A DNA stretch of 64,000 bases from Prevotella pectinovora (GTDB lineage: Bacteria > Bacteroidota > Bacteroidia > Bacteroidales > Bacteroidaceae), in the NCBI RefSeq assembly GCF_000834015.1, contig NZ_JXQI01000055.1:62001-126000 (forward strand). The letters are read 5' to 3'. Below the pieces are notes generated by a model. The model made no database searches, was not told the DNA's origin, and worked only from the letters and a program-made list of their open reading frames with translations. The stretch's first letter is position 1. Each line of letters begins with the position of its first letter. A program made the position numbers and the translations under genes. Below, one piece after another: positions 30,090-39,566 of the stretch.

Positions 30090-31208
30090 ATGGATAATGA
30101 ACTGAGGATTGTAATCAGCGGTGGCGGCACTGGAGGCCATATATTCCCTGCCGTATCTATCGCAAATGCCATAAAGGCGAAGCGCCCGGAGGCAAAGATT
30201 CTGTTTGTCGGAGCACTTGGCAGAATGGAAATGCAGCGTGTGCCGGCAGCAGGATACGAAATCAAAGGTCTGCCCGTCAGAGGACTGATACGTCCACTGT
30301 GGTCGCCGAAAAACATCGGTGTGCTCATAGATTACCTGAAGAGCAAGGGTATGGCGAAGAAGATCATCAAAGACTTCAAGCCGATGGCTGCAGTGGGAGT
30401 GGGAGGATATGCAAGTGGAGCGACTCTCGACGCGGCACATGCCCTGGGCATCCCAAGTCTTATCCAGGAGCAGAACTCATACGCAGGAAAAACCAACAAG
30501 ATGCTTTCGACGAAGGCTGACAAGATATGCGTTGCCTACGACGGCATGGAGCGTTTCTTCCCTGCTGACAAGATAATGATGACGGGAAATCCCGTCAGAC
30601 AGAATATCGTGAATGCGGAGATAAGCCATGAGGATGCGGTGAAACAGTTCGGACTCGACCCGGAGAAGAAGACGATACTCATAGTGGGTGGCAGCCTCGG
30701 AGCACGCACCGTGAACGAGAGCGTATTGGCTCATCTCAAGGAGATAAAGGAGTCGGGAGTGCAGTTCATATGGCAGACCGGCAAATACTACCACGAGAGC
30801 ATCATGCAGAAAATGGCATCCCACAATGACATGCCGATGCTGAAGGTGATGGACTTCATATCCGATATGGGAGCGGCATACAAGGCTGCCGACCTCGTGA
30901 TAAGCCGTGCCGGAGCAAGCAGTATCTCGGAATTCTGTCTGATAGGCAAACCTGTGATACTGGTGCCATCGCCAAATGTGGCAGAAGACCACCAGACAAA
31001 GAACGCCATGGCACTGGTGGAGAAGGACGCCGCGCTGATGGTGAAAGATGTGGAGGCAAAGGACAATGTTATAAAGCTCGCACTGACAACAGTGGGCGAT
31101 GCGGCAAAACTGGAGAGCCTTGCAACAAACGTGAAGAAACTCGGTCTGCCCCACTCCGCCGACATCATTGCCGACGAGGTGTTGAAACTGGCGGAAAACA
31201 AAAAATGA
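30090..31208 (+). CDS. murG: Lipid II synthase MurG
   Basis: MurG transfers GlcNAc to lipid I on the cytoplasmic membrane face. The 372-residue GT28-family protein has the N-terminal glycine loop ISGGGTGGHIFPAVSIA (residues 9-25), a second loop GVGGYASG near 109-116, and the UDP-GlcNAc-binding block ADLVISRAGASSISE near 266-280. A 136-base gap precedes it. Confidence 0.97.
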   Translation: MDNELRIVISGGGTGGHIFPAVSIANAIKAKRPEAKILFVGALGRMEMQRVPAAGYEIKGLPVRGLIRPLWSPKNIGVLIDYLKSKGMAKKIIKDFKPMAAVGVGGYASGATLDAAHALGIPSLIQEQNSYAGKTNKMLSTKADKICVAYDGMERFFPADKIMMTGNPVRQNIVNAEISHEDAVKQFGLDPEKKTILIVGGSLGARTVNESVLAHLKEIKESGVQFIWQTGKYYHESIMQKMASHNDMPMLKVMDFISDMGAAYKAADLVISRAGASSISEFCLIGKPVILVPSPNVAEDHQTKNAMALVEKDAALMVKDVEAKDNVIKLALTTVGDAAKLESLATNVKKLGLPHSADIIADEVLKLAENKK

Positions 31209-31312
31209 CAAACAAATACAAATCCCTGACAATACAGTAGCTGAATCGGAAGGCTAATTCCTGAAAGCAGCTTGGAAAGGCTGACGCTATTGTGGAGAAA
31301 AACAAAGAAGCA

Positions 31313-32692
31313 ATGGAACTGAAAGATATAAAAGCAGTATATTTCGTAGGAGCCGGCGGCATCGGTATGAGCGCCATAGCTCGCTATTTCATACATAAAG
31401 GACTCGTGGTGGCCGGTTACGACAAGACACCATCGAAACTGACAGAACAGCTGGAGAAAGAGGGTATGCTCATCCACTATGAGGAAAACGTGGACGAGAT
31501 TCCCCATGCATGCAAGAAACCGGCATCGACTCTCGTTGTTTACACACCTGCCATTCCGCAGGAACACAAGGAACTGGTATATTTCCGCGAGAACAACTTC
31601 GACGTGGAGAAGAGAGCACAGGTGCTCGGTATGCTGACACGCACTCACAAGGGGCTTTGCGTGGCAGGCACTCACGGCAAGACAACGACATCAACGATGT
31701 GTGCCCATATCATGCATCAGAGTTCTATAGACTGCAACGCTTTCCTCGGCGGCATATCAAAGAACTACGGCACAAACTATATCCTCAGCGAAAAGAGCGA
31801 CTACGTGGTGATAGAGGCCGACGAGTTCGACCGCAGCTTCCATTGGCTCCGTCCTTGGATGAGCGTGATCACCTCTACCGACCCTGACCACCTCGACATA
31901 TACGGCACCAAAGAGGCTTATCTCGAAAGCTTCCGCCACTACACCACTCTGATACAGCCAGGAGGCGCACTCATAATCCACAAAAACCTGGAGATGAAGG
32001 CTGACGTGCAGGATGGAGTGAAGGTGTATACATACAGCCGCGATGAAGGTGACTTCCATGCGGAGAACGTAAAGATCGGAAACGGAGAAATCACTTTTGA
32101 CTTCATATCGCCGGTGGAAAGCATCAAGAACGTGAAGCTCGGACAGCCGGTGCCTATCAATATAGAGAATGGTGTGGCTGCTATGGCTATGGCTCAGCTT
32201 AACGGCTGCAATGCAGAGGAACTGAAATACGGAATGAAGACTTATCATGGAGTGGACCGCCGGTTCGACTTCAAGATAAAGACCGACAAGCTCGTGTTCA
32301 TGAGCGACTACGCACATCACCCTAAGGAGATATACCAGAGTGCGAAAAGCATGAGGGAACTATATAAGGACAAGAAGATAACTGTTATCTTCCAGCCTCA
32401 TCTCTATACAAGGACAAGAGACTTCTACAAGGACTTCGCCGACAGCCTCAGCCTGCTCGACCGCGTGGTGCTCTGCGACATCTATCCAGCCCGTGAGGAA
32501 CCGATACCAGGTGTGACATCGAAACTGATATACGACAATCTGAAACCGGGAGTGGAGAAGGAGATGATACACAAGGAGGACGTATTGAAGTTTGTAGAAG
32601 ACAACGATTTCGAGGTGCTCGTCGTACTTGGTGCTGGCGACCTTGACAACTACGTGCCTCAAATAGAGAAGATACTGGAGAAAAGGAAATAA
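31313..32692 (+). CDS. murC: UDP-MurNAc:L-alanine ligase MurC
   Basis: MurC adds L-alanine, the first stem-peptide residue. I start it at the ATG at 31313 (459 residues, MELKDIKAVYFVGAGGIGMS), since the upstream GTG at 31292 adds only a short unconserved tail. The ATP loop GTHGKTTTST is near 120-129, the aspartate-rich EADEFDRSF near 178, and the substrate-binding YAHHPKEI near 333. Confidence 0.95.
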   Translation: MELKDIKAVYFVGAGGIGMSAIARYFIHKGLVVAGYDKTPSKLTEQLEKEGMLIHYEENVDEIPHACKKPASTLVVYTPAIPQEHKELVYFRENNFDVEKRAQVLGMLTRTHKGLCVAGTHGKTTTSTMCAHIMHQSSIDCNAFLGGISKNYGTNYILSEKSDYVVIEADEFDRSFHWLRPWMSVITSTDPDHLDIYGTKEAYLESFRHYTTLIQPGGALIIHKNLEMKADVQDGVKVYTYSRDEGDFHAENVKIGNGEITFDFISPVESIKNVKLGQPVPINIENGVAAMAMAQLNGCNAEELKYGMKTYHGVDRRFDFKIKTDKLVFMSDYAHHPKEIYQSAKSMRELYKDKKITVIFQPHLYTRTRDFYKDFADSLSLLDRVVLCDIYPAREEPIPGVTSKLIYDNLKPGVEKEMIHKEDVLKFVEDNDFEVLVVLGAGDLDNYVPQIEKILEKRK

Positions 32693-32750
32693 ACACTACC
32701 TGCCGGCGAGCGTCCCTGACTGTCAAGGAAGTGGCTCGCTGGCAGGCTGA

Positions 32751-33911
32751 ATGGAAATGCGACCAAAATACAAGAAACTAATACTGCTGATGCTCGATGT
32801 CATACTCTTGGTGTATGTCTTCGTAGCGATGATCTCGTTCAACAAACCGGACGAGAGCAAAAACGTGTGCACAGAGGTGAACATCGTTATCGCCGACCAG
32901 AATGCCAACGGCTTCCTCACCGCCAACGAGGTGAAGAAGATGATGAAGGACAGCAGGATGTATCCTCTGAACTTCAAGATGACGGACATACAGCCAAGGC
33001 TGATAGAAGACCTGCTGTGCAAGAGCCCGTTCGTGAAGACAGCGGAATGCTACAAGACGAAAGACAACAAGGTGTTCGTGAGCATCACGCAGCGACTGCC
33101 GGTGATAAGGATAAAGAGCGAGAGGGGCGACGACTACTATCTCGACGACAAAGGAGGAATAATGCCCAACACCAGCTATACCTCTGACCTGATAATAGCC
33201 ACGGGCAACATCAGACAATCGTTCGCACGCAACTACATCGCGCCAATGGCAAATATCATAATGGCAAACGACCTGTGGAAGAACATGATAGAGCAGATCA
33301 ACGTGCTGTCGGACGGTGGAATAGAAATAGTGCCGCGAATCGGAGACCACGTGGTATTCCTCGGATACATGCCTCAGACAAGATATGCATCCAAACGGAA
33401 GGAGAAGATTGCTGCATTCGTGGATACGAAACTCACACGACTGGAGAAATTCTACAAATATGGTCTGAGCCAAGTGGGATGGAACAAATATCCGTATATA
33501 AGCCTGGAATTCGACAACCAGATAATCTGCAAGAAGGACAGGAACGCCAAAGGCAATCAGGAGACCGCCCCGCAAGCGCCTCAGCAGGAACAAAAGCCTG
33601 ATGCCAACACTCCTGCCACCCAGCAGTCTGGCGACAGCCATCAGGAAAAGCCGCAGAACGACAGACAAAAGACTGAAAAGAACGAGACTGAGAAGAACAG
33701 TCATAATACAAAGGACAAAAAGACTGAAAGGAAGGAGAACAACCGGAAAAAGTCGGATAAAGCTGCTGACAAAAAGAAGACCGACAGCAAGAGGTCGGAC
33801 AGGAAGAAAGCTACAGACAGGAAGTCTTCCGAGAAGAAAGCAGACAAGAAGAAGTCTGCCGAGAAGAAATCGGGAAGCAAAAGGTCTACCGACAAGAACA
33901 GACGGTCATAA
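32751..33911 (+). CDS. ftsQ: FtsQ-like division protein with long basic tail
   Basis: FtsQ is a bitopic protein that organises FtsB, FtsL and the septal synthases. The 386-residue protein has one N-terminal membrane segment (LMLDVILLVYVFVAMISF, residues 11-28) and a POTRA-like region (about 35-115). The FtsQ beta domain ends near 255. From about 265 to the end it is low-complexity and extremely basic (repeats of KKxxDxKxSDRKK type), which is unusual for a periplasmic tail. Identity rests on topology and position before ftsA. Confidence 0.85.
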   Translation: MEMRPKYKKLILLMLDVILLVYVFVAMISFNKPDESKNVCTEVNIVIADQNANGFLTANEVKKMMKDSRMYPLNFKMTDIQPRLIEDLLCKSPFVKTAECYKTKDNKVFVSITQRLPVIRIKSERGDDYYLDDKGGIMPNTSYTSDLIIATGNIRQSFARNYIAPMANIIMANDLWKNMIEQINVLSDGGIEIVPRIGDHVVFLGYMPQTRYASKRKEKIAAFVDTKLTRLEKFYKYGLSQVGWNKYPYISLEFDNQIICKKDRNAKGNQETAPQAPQQEQKPDANTPATQQSGDSHQEKPQNDRQKTEKNETEKNSHNTKDKKTERKENNRKKSDKAADKKKTDSKRSDRKKATDRKSSEKKADKKKSAEKKSGSKRSTDKNRRS

Positions 33912-33953
33912 ACCAAGAAACAAATAAAAGCAACCCCATAAAAAATAAGCAAT

Positions 33954-35468
33954 ATGCCAGCAAAGGATTTTATAGTAGCAATAGAACTGGGCTCGTCGAA
34001 GCTAAGAGGAATAGCAGGACGAAAGAACAATGACGGAAGCATCAGCGTTTACGCCATGGCCAGCGAAGACTCCTCAACGTATATCAAGAAGGGAACGGCA
34101 CACAACCTGGAGAAGACAATCCAGGGCATCACCAACATAATCGGAAAGCTGAAAGCCGCCCTCAACAGGGAGATTTCGCAGGTGTATGTAGGAGTCAGCG
34201 GACAGTCAATCTTCAGCGTCAAGAACGAAATCGTGCGCGACCTGCCGAAAGACACGCTCATCACACAACAGATGGTGAACGAACTGATGGACACCAACCG
34301 CAACAAGACATATTCAGACAAGCAAATCCTTGATGTTGCCATACAAGAATACAAAGTGGGCAATGACTACGAGAACGACCCCGCAGGAATTCAGGCTGAC
34401 CAGCTGACTGGAAACTTCCTCAACATCCTGTGGCGCAAATCGTTCTACGACAAGCTCACCAACTGTTTCGACAAGGCAGGGATAAAGATTGCCGAACTCG
34501 ACATCGCTCCGCTGGCACTTGCCGACTGTATTCTCGATGATACACGCAAGAGGGCTGGCTGCATGCTTGTGGATATGGGTGCGGCAACGACCACAATGCT
34601 CGTATACCACAAGAACATACTGCGCCACATCGCCGTGATTCCTCTCGGAAGCAGCAACATAACCAAGGACATCGCCTCGGCAAACATCGAAGAGGATGTG
34701 GCTGAGAAGATGAAGATAAAATACGGCAGCGCATATACCGAACTGGAAGAGCGAGACAAGACGATGGAATACTCCGTCACACCGGAGCAGACCATCTCAA
34801 GCGAAAAGTTCCAGCAGATTGTGGAAGCCCGCATACAGGAGATAATAGAGAACGTGTGGGCACAGGTGCCTACAGAATACAAGAAGAAACTGAACGGCGG
34901 CATCGTAATCACCGGCGGTGGTTCCAACATGAAGAACATCACCAAGGCTTTCAGCAAGAAGACGGAGATTGACAAGATAAACATCGTGCAGTTCATCAAC
35001 GACACCGTGACGACGACCAAGAACATCAACCTCCCCCACGACGGTACGCTGAACACCCTGCTGGGACTGCTCATGAAGGGCGACCAGAGCTGCGACGGAG
35101 GCGAGATAAAGACTTCTCTCTTCAATGAAAGCAACCAGCCCGAACAACCTGCTCTGACAAAGACACAGCCTACGGAGCCAAACTATGTGGCTGGTGGAAC
35201 GGCAGGAGTGAGGACTCCGGCAGAAATTGCCGCTGCTGCGGAACTGCAACGCAAGCAGGACAACGATGAATGGACAAAGGCCGTTGCCGACAACACCATC
35301 GGTGCATACCAGAGCTACAAGGAGAAATATCCTAACGGACTGCACACCGAAGAGGCTACAAAGATAATCGAGGAGATTCAGAACAAAGAATCCAAACCGA
35401 AAGACAATATAATCAAGAGGGGCATCTCGGTATTCAAGAGGTGGATTACTGAAGAAAACGAAGAATAA
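33954..35468 (+). CDS. ftsA: Cell division protein FtsA
   Basis: FtsA is an actin-like ATPase that tethers FtsZ to the membrane. The 504-residue protein opens FIVAIELGSSKLRGIAG (phosphate-1 loop), and has the 1C subdomain, MLVDMGAATTTM near 203 and the ITGGGSNMKN block near 320. The end KRGISVFKRWITEENEE forms the amphipathic membrane-targeting helix. Between the actin body (about 395) and that helix is an extra segment of about 90 residues with the pattern DEWTKAVADNTIGAYQSY...YPNGLHTEEA, resembling TPR-like modules in Bacteroidota. It makes the protein longer than the usual 420. Confidence 0.95.
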   Translation: MPAKDFIVAIELGSSKLRGIAGRKNNDGSISVYAMASEDSSTYIKKGTAHNLEKTIQGITNIIGKLKAALNREISQVYVGVSGQSIFSVKNEIVRDLPKDTLITQQMVNELMDTNRNKTYSDKQILDVAIQEYKVGNDYENDPAGIQADQLTGNFLNILWRKSFYDKLTNCFDKAGIKIAELDIAPLALADCILDDTRKRAGCMLVDMGAATTTMLVYHKNILRHIAVIPLGSSNITKDIASANIEEDVAEKMKIKYGSAYTELEERDKTMEYSVTPEQTISSEKFQQIVEARIQEIIENVWAQVPTEYKKKLNGGIVITGGGSNMKNITKAFSKKTEIDKINIVQFINDTVTTTKNINLPHDGTLNTLLGLLMKGDQSCDGGEIKTSLFNESNQPEQPALTKTQPTEPNYVAGGTAGVRTPAEIAAAAELQRKQDNDEWTKAVADNTIGAYQSYKEKYPNGLHTEEATKIIEEIQNKESKPKDNIIKRGISVFKRWITEENEE

Positions 35469-35540
35469 TACTACCGACATAAACGAGACATAAGAGAGAG
35501 AAAAGACAAAACTGGTAAACAACGAAAGTATATAAGAGAT

Positions 35541-36872
35541 ATGGCAGACGATAAGAAAATAGGCATGATGGCATCAGCCTTCGGCGAGCCGGACAAGCCA
35601 AGCAGCATAATAAAAGTCATCGGAGTGGGCGGTGGCGGCGGCAATGCCGTAAACCACATGTACCGCGAAGGTATACACGACGTCACATTCGTTCTCTGCA
35701 ACACCGACAAGAAGGCCCTTAACGACTCTCCTGTCCCCGTGCACCTGCAACTCGGAAAAGAGGGACTGGGAGCCGGAAACAAGCCTGAGAAGGGACGCCA
35801 AGAGGCAGAAGACAGTGAGGAGGAGATAAAGCACATGCTCAACGACGGCACCAAGATGGTGTTCATCACTGCCGGAATGGGTGGCGGCACCGGTACGGGT
35901 GCCGGTCCTGTAGTGGCACGCATCGCCAAGGAGATGGGTATCCTCACCGTGGGCATCGTGACCATCCCGTTTGAATGGGAAGGCAAGAAGAAGATCCTGC
36001 AGGCACTCACCGGTGTTGAGAAGATGGCACAGAACGTGGACGCCCTGCTTGTGATAAACAACCAGCGCCTCTTTGACATCTATCCTGAACTATCGCTCAT
36101 CGACGCCTTCGGCAAGGCAGACGACACACTGAGCGTGGCGGCAAAGAGCATCGCCGAGATAATCACGATGCACGGAATCATAAACCTCGACTTCAACGAC
36201 GTGAAGACCGTATTGAAGGATGGCGGAGTGGCTCTGATGAGTACCGGCTTCGGCAAGGGAGAGGACCGTCTGAAGAAGGCTATCGAAAATGCCCTCCATT
36301 CTCCGCTGCTCAACGACAACGACGTGTTCAACTCGAAGAAAATCCTTCTCAGCGTATCGTTCTCTTCGGAGGGCGAAGACAAGAAGAACGAGCTGATGAT
36401 GGACGAGATGAAGGCTATCAACGAGTTCATGGACGGCTTCGACGACGACATAGAGACGAAATGGGGAGTTTCCATCGACCCGGAACTGAAGGAGAACGTG
36501 AAGGTGACCATCCTCGCCACCGGCTTCGGCATGAAGGTGGAAGACGGCAAGATGAACATCACCGACAAGAACGAGCAGAGTGTGGAGGAGATGCGCAAGA
36601 CCCGGCAGAAGAAGGACGCCGAGGATGCTCTCATCGACAGCTATTATGGCAAGGGCAGCAACAACAAGGAGAGACCACAGGTGCGCTGCTTCATCTTCGG
36701 CAACGACGACCTGGACAACGACAACCTCATCTCTGCCATTGAGTCGATGCCTACCTACAGCCGCAGCAGAACGCAGAACAACGAGCTGATAAAGCTCTCT
36801 AAGGGCGATGTGGACAGCGTTTCGCAGACGAAGGTGGGAACGACAACTTCGGGCACTATTAAGTTTGCATAG
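35541..36872 (+). CDS. ftsZ: Cell division protein FtsZ
   Basis: FtsZ is the tubulin-like GTPase that forms the division ring. The 443-residue protein has the N-terminal GVGGGGGNAVNHM, the tubulin signature GGGTGTGAGP near 114-123, and the synergy (T7) loop NLDFNDVKTVL near 216. The C-terminal linker is followed by SGTIKFA. The familiar FtsA/ZipA-binding peptide (DIPxFLR-like) is not recognisable. It is the last classical gene of the cluster, with a GatB/YqeY gene 27 bases downstream. Confidence 0.98.
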   Translation: MADDKKIGMMASAFGEPDKPSSIIKVIGVGGGGGNAVNHMYREGIHDVTFVLCNTDKKALNDSPVPVHLQLGKEGLGAGNKPEKGRQEAEDSEEEIKHMLNDGTKMVFITAGMGGGTGTGAGPVVARIAKEMGILTVGIVTIPFEWEGKKKILQALTGVEKMAQNVDALLVINNQRLFDIYPELSLIDAFGKADDTLSVAAKSIAEIITMHGIINLDFNDVKTVLKDGGVALMSTGFGKGEDRLKKAIENALHSPLLNDNDVFNSKKILLSVSFSSEGEDKKNELMMDEMKAINEFMDGFDDDIETKWGVSIDPELKENVKVTILATGFGMKVEDGKMNITDKNEQSVEEMRKTRQKKDAEDALIDSYYGKGSNNKERPQVRCFIFGNDDLDNDNLISAIESMPTYSRSRTQNNELIKLSKGDVDSVSQTKVGTTTSGTIKFA

Positions 36873-36899
36873 AATTCAAACACAAAAAAAGTAATAACA

Positions 36900-37346
36900 A
36901 TGTTATACGATCAAGTAAGCAACGACATCAAGGAGGCAATGAAAGCCCGCGACAAGGTTCGCCTGGAAACCCTCCGCAACATCAAGAAAGTATTCATAGA
37001 GGCAAAGACAGCACCAGGTGCCAACGACACTCTTGAGGACGCTGCCGCCCTGAAGATTCTCGCCAAACTGGCAAAACAGGGCAAGGAGTCTGCCGACACC
37101 TTCATCGCCCAGAACCGTCAGGACCTCGCCGACGAGGAACTGGCACAGGTAAAGGTTATCGAGGAGTATCTGCCTAAGCCTCTCAGCGCCGATGAGATTG
37201 AAGGCATCGTGAAGGGCATCATCGAGCAGACCGGTGCTTCGAGCATGAAGGACATGGGCAAGGTGATGGGAATGGCAAGCAAGCAGATGGCTGGCAAAGC
37301 CGACGGTAAGGTGATTTCAGACATCGTGAAGAAACTGCTGGCTTAA
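36900..37346 (+). CDS. GatB/YqeY domain-containing protein
   Basis: This 148-residue helical protein belongs to the YqeY family, related to the tail of the GatB amidotransferase subunit. Conserved elements visible are the opening VSNDIKEAMKARDKVRLETLRNI, the block EEYLPKPLSADEIEGIV, and the GKVMGMASKQMAGKADGKVI end. Its biochemical role is unsettled. It follows ftsZ at 27 bases, as in many Bacteroidota, so it is probably co-transcribed with the dcw cluster. Confidence 0.93.
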   Translation: MLYDQVSNDIKEAMKARDKVRLETLRNIKKVFIEAKTAPGANDTLEDAAALKILAKLAKQGKESADTFIAQNRQDLADEELAQVKVIEEYLPKPLSADEIEGIVKGIIEQTGASSMKDMGKVMGMASKQMAGKADGKVISDIVKKLLA

Positions 37347-37378
37347 TCACAAAGTCACGTACAAACAGAATATATGAG

Positions 37379-37451
37379 TTTCCCCTCATATCCCGGACAA
37401 TATCACAAAGGAAGCATCACTTCCATGATTCGTCGGGGATATGAGGGGAAA
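37379..37451. terminator. Long inverted repeat between convergent genes
   Basis: The 16-base arms TTTCCCCTCATATCCC (37379-37394) and GGGATATGAGGGGAAA (37436-37451) are perfectly complementary. The 41-base loop contains a smaller GGAAG/CTTCC hairpin. It lies 32 bases after the YqeY stop, between convergent transcripts. There is no strong T run, so termination is inference. Confidence 0.55.
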
Positions 37452-37479
37452 TCTGTATCCGGACCATCTAAGGACAATC

Positions 37480-37566
37480 ATTCATCTGATTTACTATAGA
37501 CCATAATTCATCTGATTATCTTATAGACTATAATTCATTTGACTATCCATTACAATCATTCATTTG
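37480..37566. repeat. Degenerate tandem repeat, about 26 bp
   Basis: ATTCATCTGA / ATTCATTTG units start at 37480, 37506, 37533 and 37558 (spacings 26, 27, 25). The last unit runs into the stop codon region of the minus-strand regulator gene. Confidence 0.5.
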
Positions 37567-39493
37567 TCCTCAAGCCAGGATAACTCTCGCGGAACTCTGC
37601 CGGTGTCATGCCATAACGATCCTTGAAAAGGCGCTGGAAGGTGCGCACGGTGGAGAATCCCGATGCCTTGGCAATGCTGTCGATGGTCTGCTTGTTGTCC
37701 AAGTCGCGCAGCATACGATAGGCATATTCCAGTCTGTAGTTGTTGATATAGGCTGAGAGATTGGAGAAACCGCTGAAATCCTTTATCACACGCCCCACCC
37801 TGTTCCTGTCTGAATGGAACATGTCAACAAGCGTCTGGCGCTGGAAGTCGGGATTAAGATACAATCTTTCGTCGCGGATGGTGCGGTCTATCTGTTCAAA
37901 GAGGCTACTTGCATCTTCAGAGTTGTCAGGAGATGCGTCATTTGCGTTTTCAGCCTCTTTGGCAGCCACTGCTGACAATTCCTCGTCCAGACCGGCATTG
38001 TCGCCTCTAAGGGCGATTTCCTTGCCTTTTGCGGTTCTCTGTATGGCAACTCTCATCATCTCGCTGTTGCGTTCAGCTTCGCACGCCCTGTTTTCAGCAT
38101 CTTCAAGTGCCCTTTCTGCCATCTCATACCTGTCTTTATATTCCAATGCCTTCTCTATGGAACTCACAAGAGCCTTGTTCTTGAGCGCCACCACTTGTTT
38201 CTGCTTATACAGGCGGAACATATATACCACTACGAATATCACTATTGCCGCGAGCGCTACCAGTGCCACGAGCATTAGCTTGGCGGCAGCCTTGGCATCC
38301 TGAGCCTTCATCTGCTCGTCGTGCACCTTGTATACTGACAGCGTGTGTGCCATCAGCGCCATGTTCTGTGCTTCATGCAGCGTGTCTTCAAGATTCAGCG
38401 CCCTCCTCAGGTAATGACGCTCCAGCTCGCGGTTCCCCTTGGCAGAAGCGGCACTCGCCTTCAGTTTGAGTTCATCCCTATAGCTTTCGGTTATAGTGTC
38501 ACCACCGTCTTCCTTGTCAATCTTGGCATATACTGCGAGCATCCTGTCGAAGAGTTTCAGTTCTCCGAGAGCCGGCACTATCATACGCTGGCTGTCGAGG
38601 GATTTCGACTGTTCCGACTGGTCAAATTCCTGCAGGCTCTGCATAGCCAGGTCTCTGTTTCCCATTTCGGCATGGGCATTAGACAGGAAAGCCAGCATCT
38701 GAGTGCGGTAGAGTTTCAGCATCACGGCGAAGGATTCCTTGTCTTTCTCCCATGCCAGCGGCTTGTCCTTTATTCCTTCCGGATGGGCTATACACTTGTC
38801 GAGCAGGGCAATGACCTTTTCACACAAGTCCACCACATCAGCCGGTCTGTTGAGAATATGCAGTGCCACCACCTTGATTTTAGATGCTATCAGATAACTG
38901 TTCAGGCAGTTCCACGAATCGTATTTCATCAGATCGGCGAGAGCCTGGTCTATCATCTTCAGTCCTTCTTCAGAGTTGCCGAGAAGCACCATACCATATC
39001 CCACGGTGGCCTTCATCTCGAATTCCTTGTCCTTGCGTCCCAGTTCCTGGGCGAGCGTCTCTGTGGCTGAGGCATACTGCAGCATCGCCGCATTGTTTTC
39101 CGAAGCCACTGCCGAGTTTGTCATGAGCGCATAGATGCAGTATGTCAGCGTCTTGTCGTTCTTGGTGTCTGAAGCGTCAAGAGCCTGCTGGCAAATTTCC
39201 ATCACGGAGTCGAAGCGTGCCTCAGCCCGATACACCACGATGGCTTCGAGATATTTCTTCTGTCCCTCGCCTATTCTCTCCTCGTCGTATGCCTTCTTTA
39301 TCATCCCTTTGGCATGCGACAGGTCAGCGCTGGTCACGATAGTTTCATAAATATGGTTGAAATCGGTGTTCACGTCAACATATGGCGACGTTCTTCTGCC
39401 GTTGCCTCCGCAAGCGGCAAGAAGCACCATTACCATCGAGAGCACTGCCAGTGGCAACATTCTGAGGTCCATGATCTTCAGTCTGTTGATCAT
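37556..39493 (-). CDS. Membrane-anchored TPR/AraC-family regulator
   Basis: The 645-residue protein joins a sensory and a DNA-binding part across the membrane. It begins with a signal peptide and lipobox-like LLAAC (Cys28). A predominantly helical, TPR-like region of about 350 residues follows. A membrane segment (LMLVALVALAAIVIFVVVYMF, about 405-425) leads to a cytoplasmic coiled coil. The C-terminal AraC HTH (about 545-640) contains YAYRMLRDLDNKQTIDSIAK and GFSTVRTFQRLFKDRYGMTP. Such one-component regulators are common in Bacteroidota. Its target genes are not evident. It converges on the dcw operon. Confidence 0.85.
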   Translation of the reverse strand: MINRLKIMDLRMLPLAVLSMVMVLLAACGGNGRRTSPYVDVNTDFNHIYETIVTSADLSHAKGMIKKAYDEERIGEGQKKYLEAIVVYRAEARFDSVMEICQQALDASDTKNDKTLTYCIYALMTNSAVASENNAAMLQYASATETLAQELGRKDKEFEMKATVGYGMVLLGNSEEGLKMIDQALADLMKYDSWNCLNSYLIASKIKVVALHILNRPADVVDLCEKVIALLDKCIAHPEGIKDKPLAWEKDKESFAVMLKLYRTQMLAFLSNAHAEMGNRDLAMQSLQEFDQSEQSKSLDSQRMIVPALGELKLFDRMLAVYAKIDKEDGGDTITESYRDELKLKASAASAKGNRELERHYLRRALNLEDTLHEAQNMALMAHTLSVYKVHDEQMKAQDAKAAAKLMLVALVALAAIVIFVVVYMFRLYKQKQVVALKNKALVSSIEKALEYKDRYEMAERALEDAENRACEAERNSEMMRVAIQRTAKGKEIALRGDNAGLDEELSAVAAKEAENANDASPDNSEDASSLFEQIDRTIRDERLYLNPDFQRQTLVDMFHSDRNRVGRVIKDFSGFSNLSAYINNYRLEYAYRMLRDLDNKQTIDSIAKASGFSTVRTFQRLFKDRYGMTPAEFRESYPGLRTNE

Positions 39494-39566
39494 TGCTCAA
39501 TAATCTCCATAAGTTAATAAAACACTATTGATATCTGATAAAAGGCAAGTCTTGCCTCTGTGGGCA

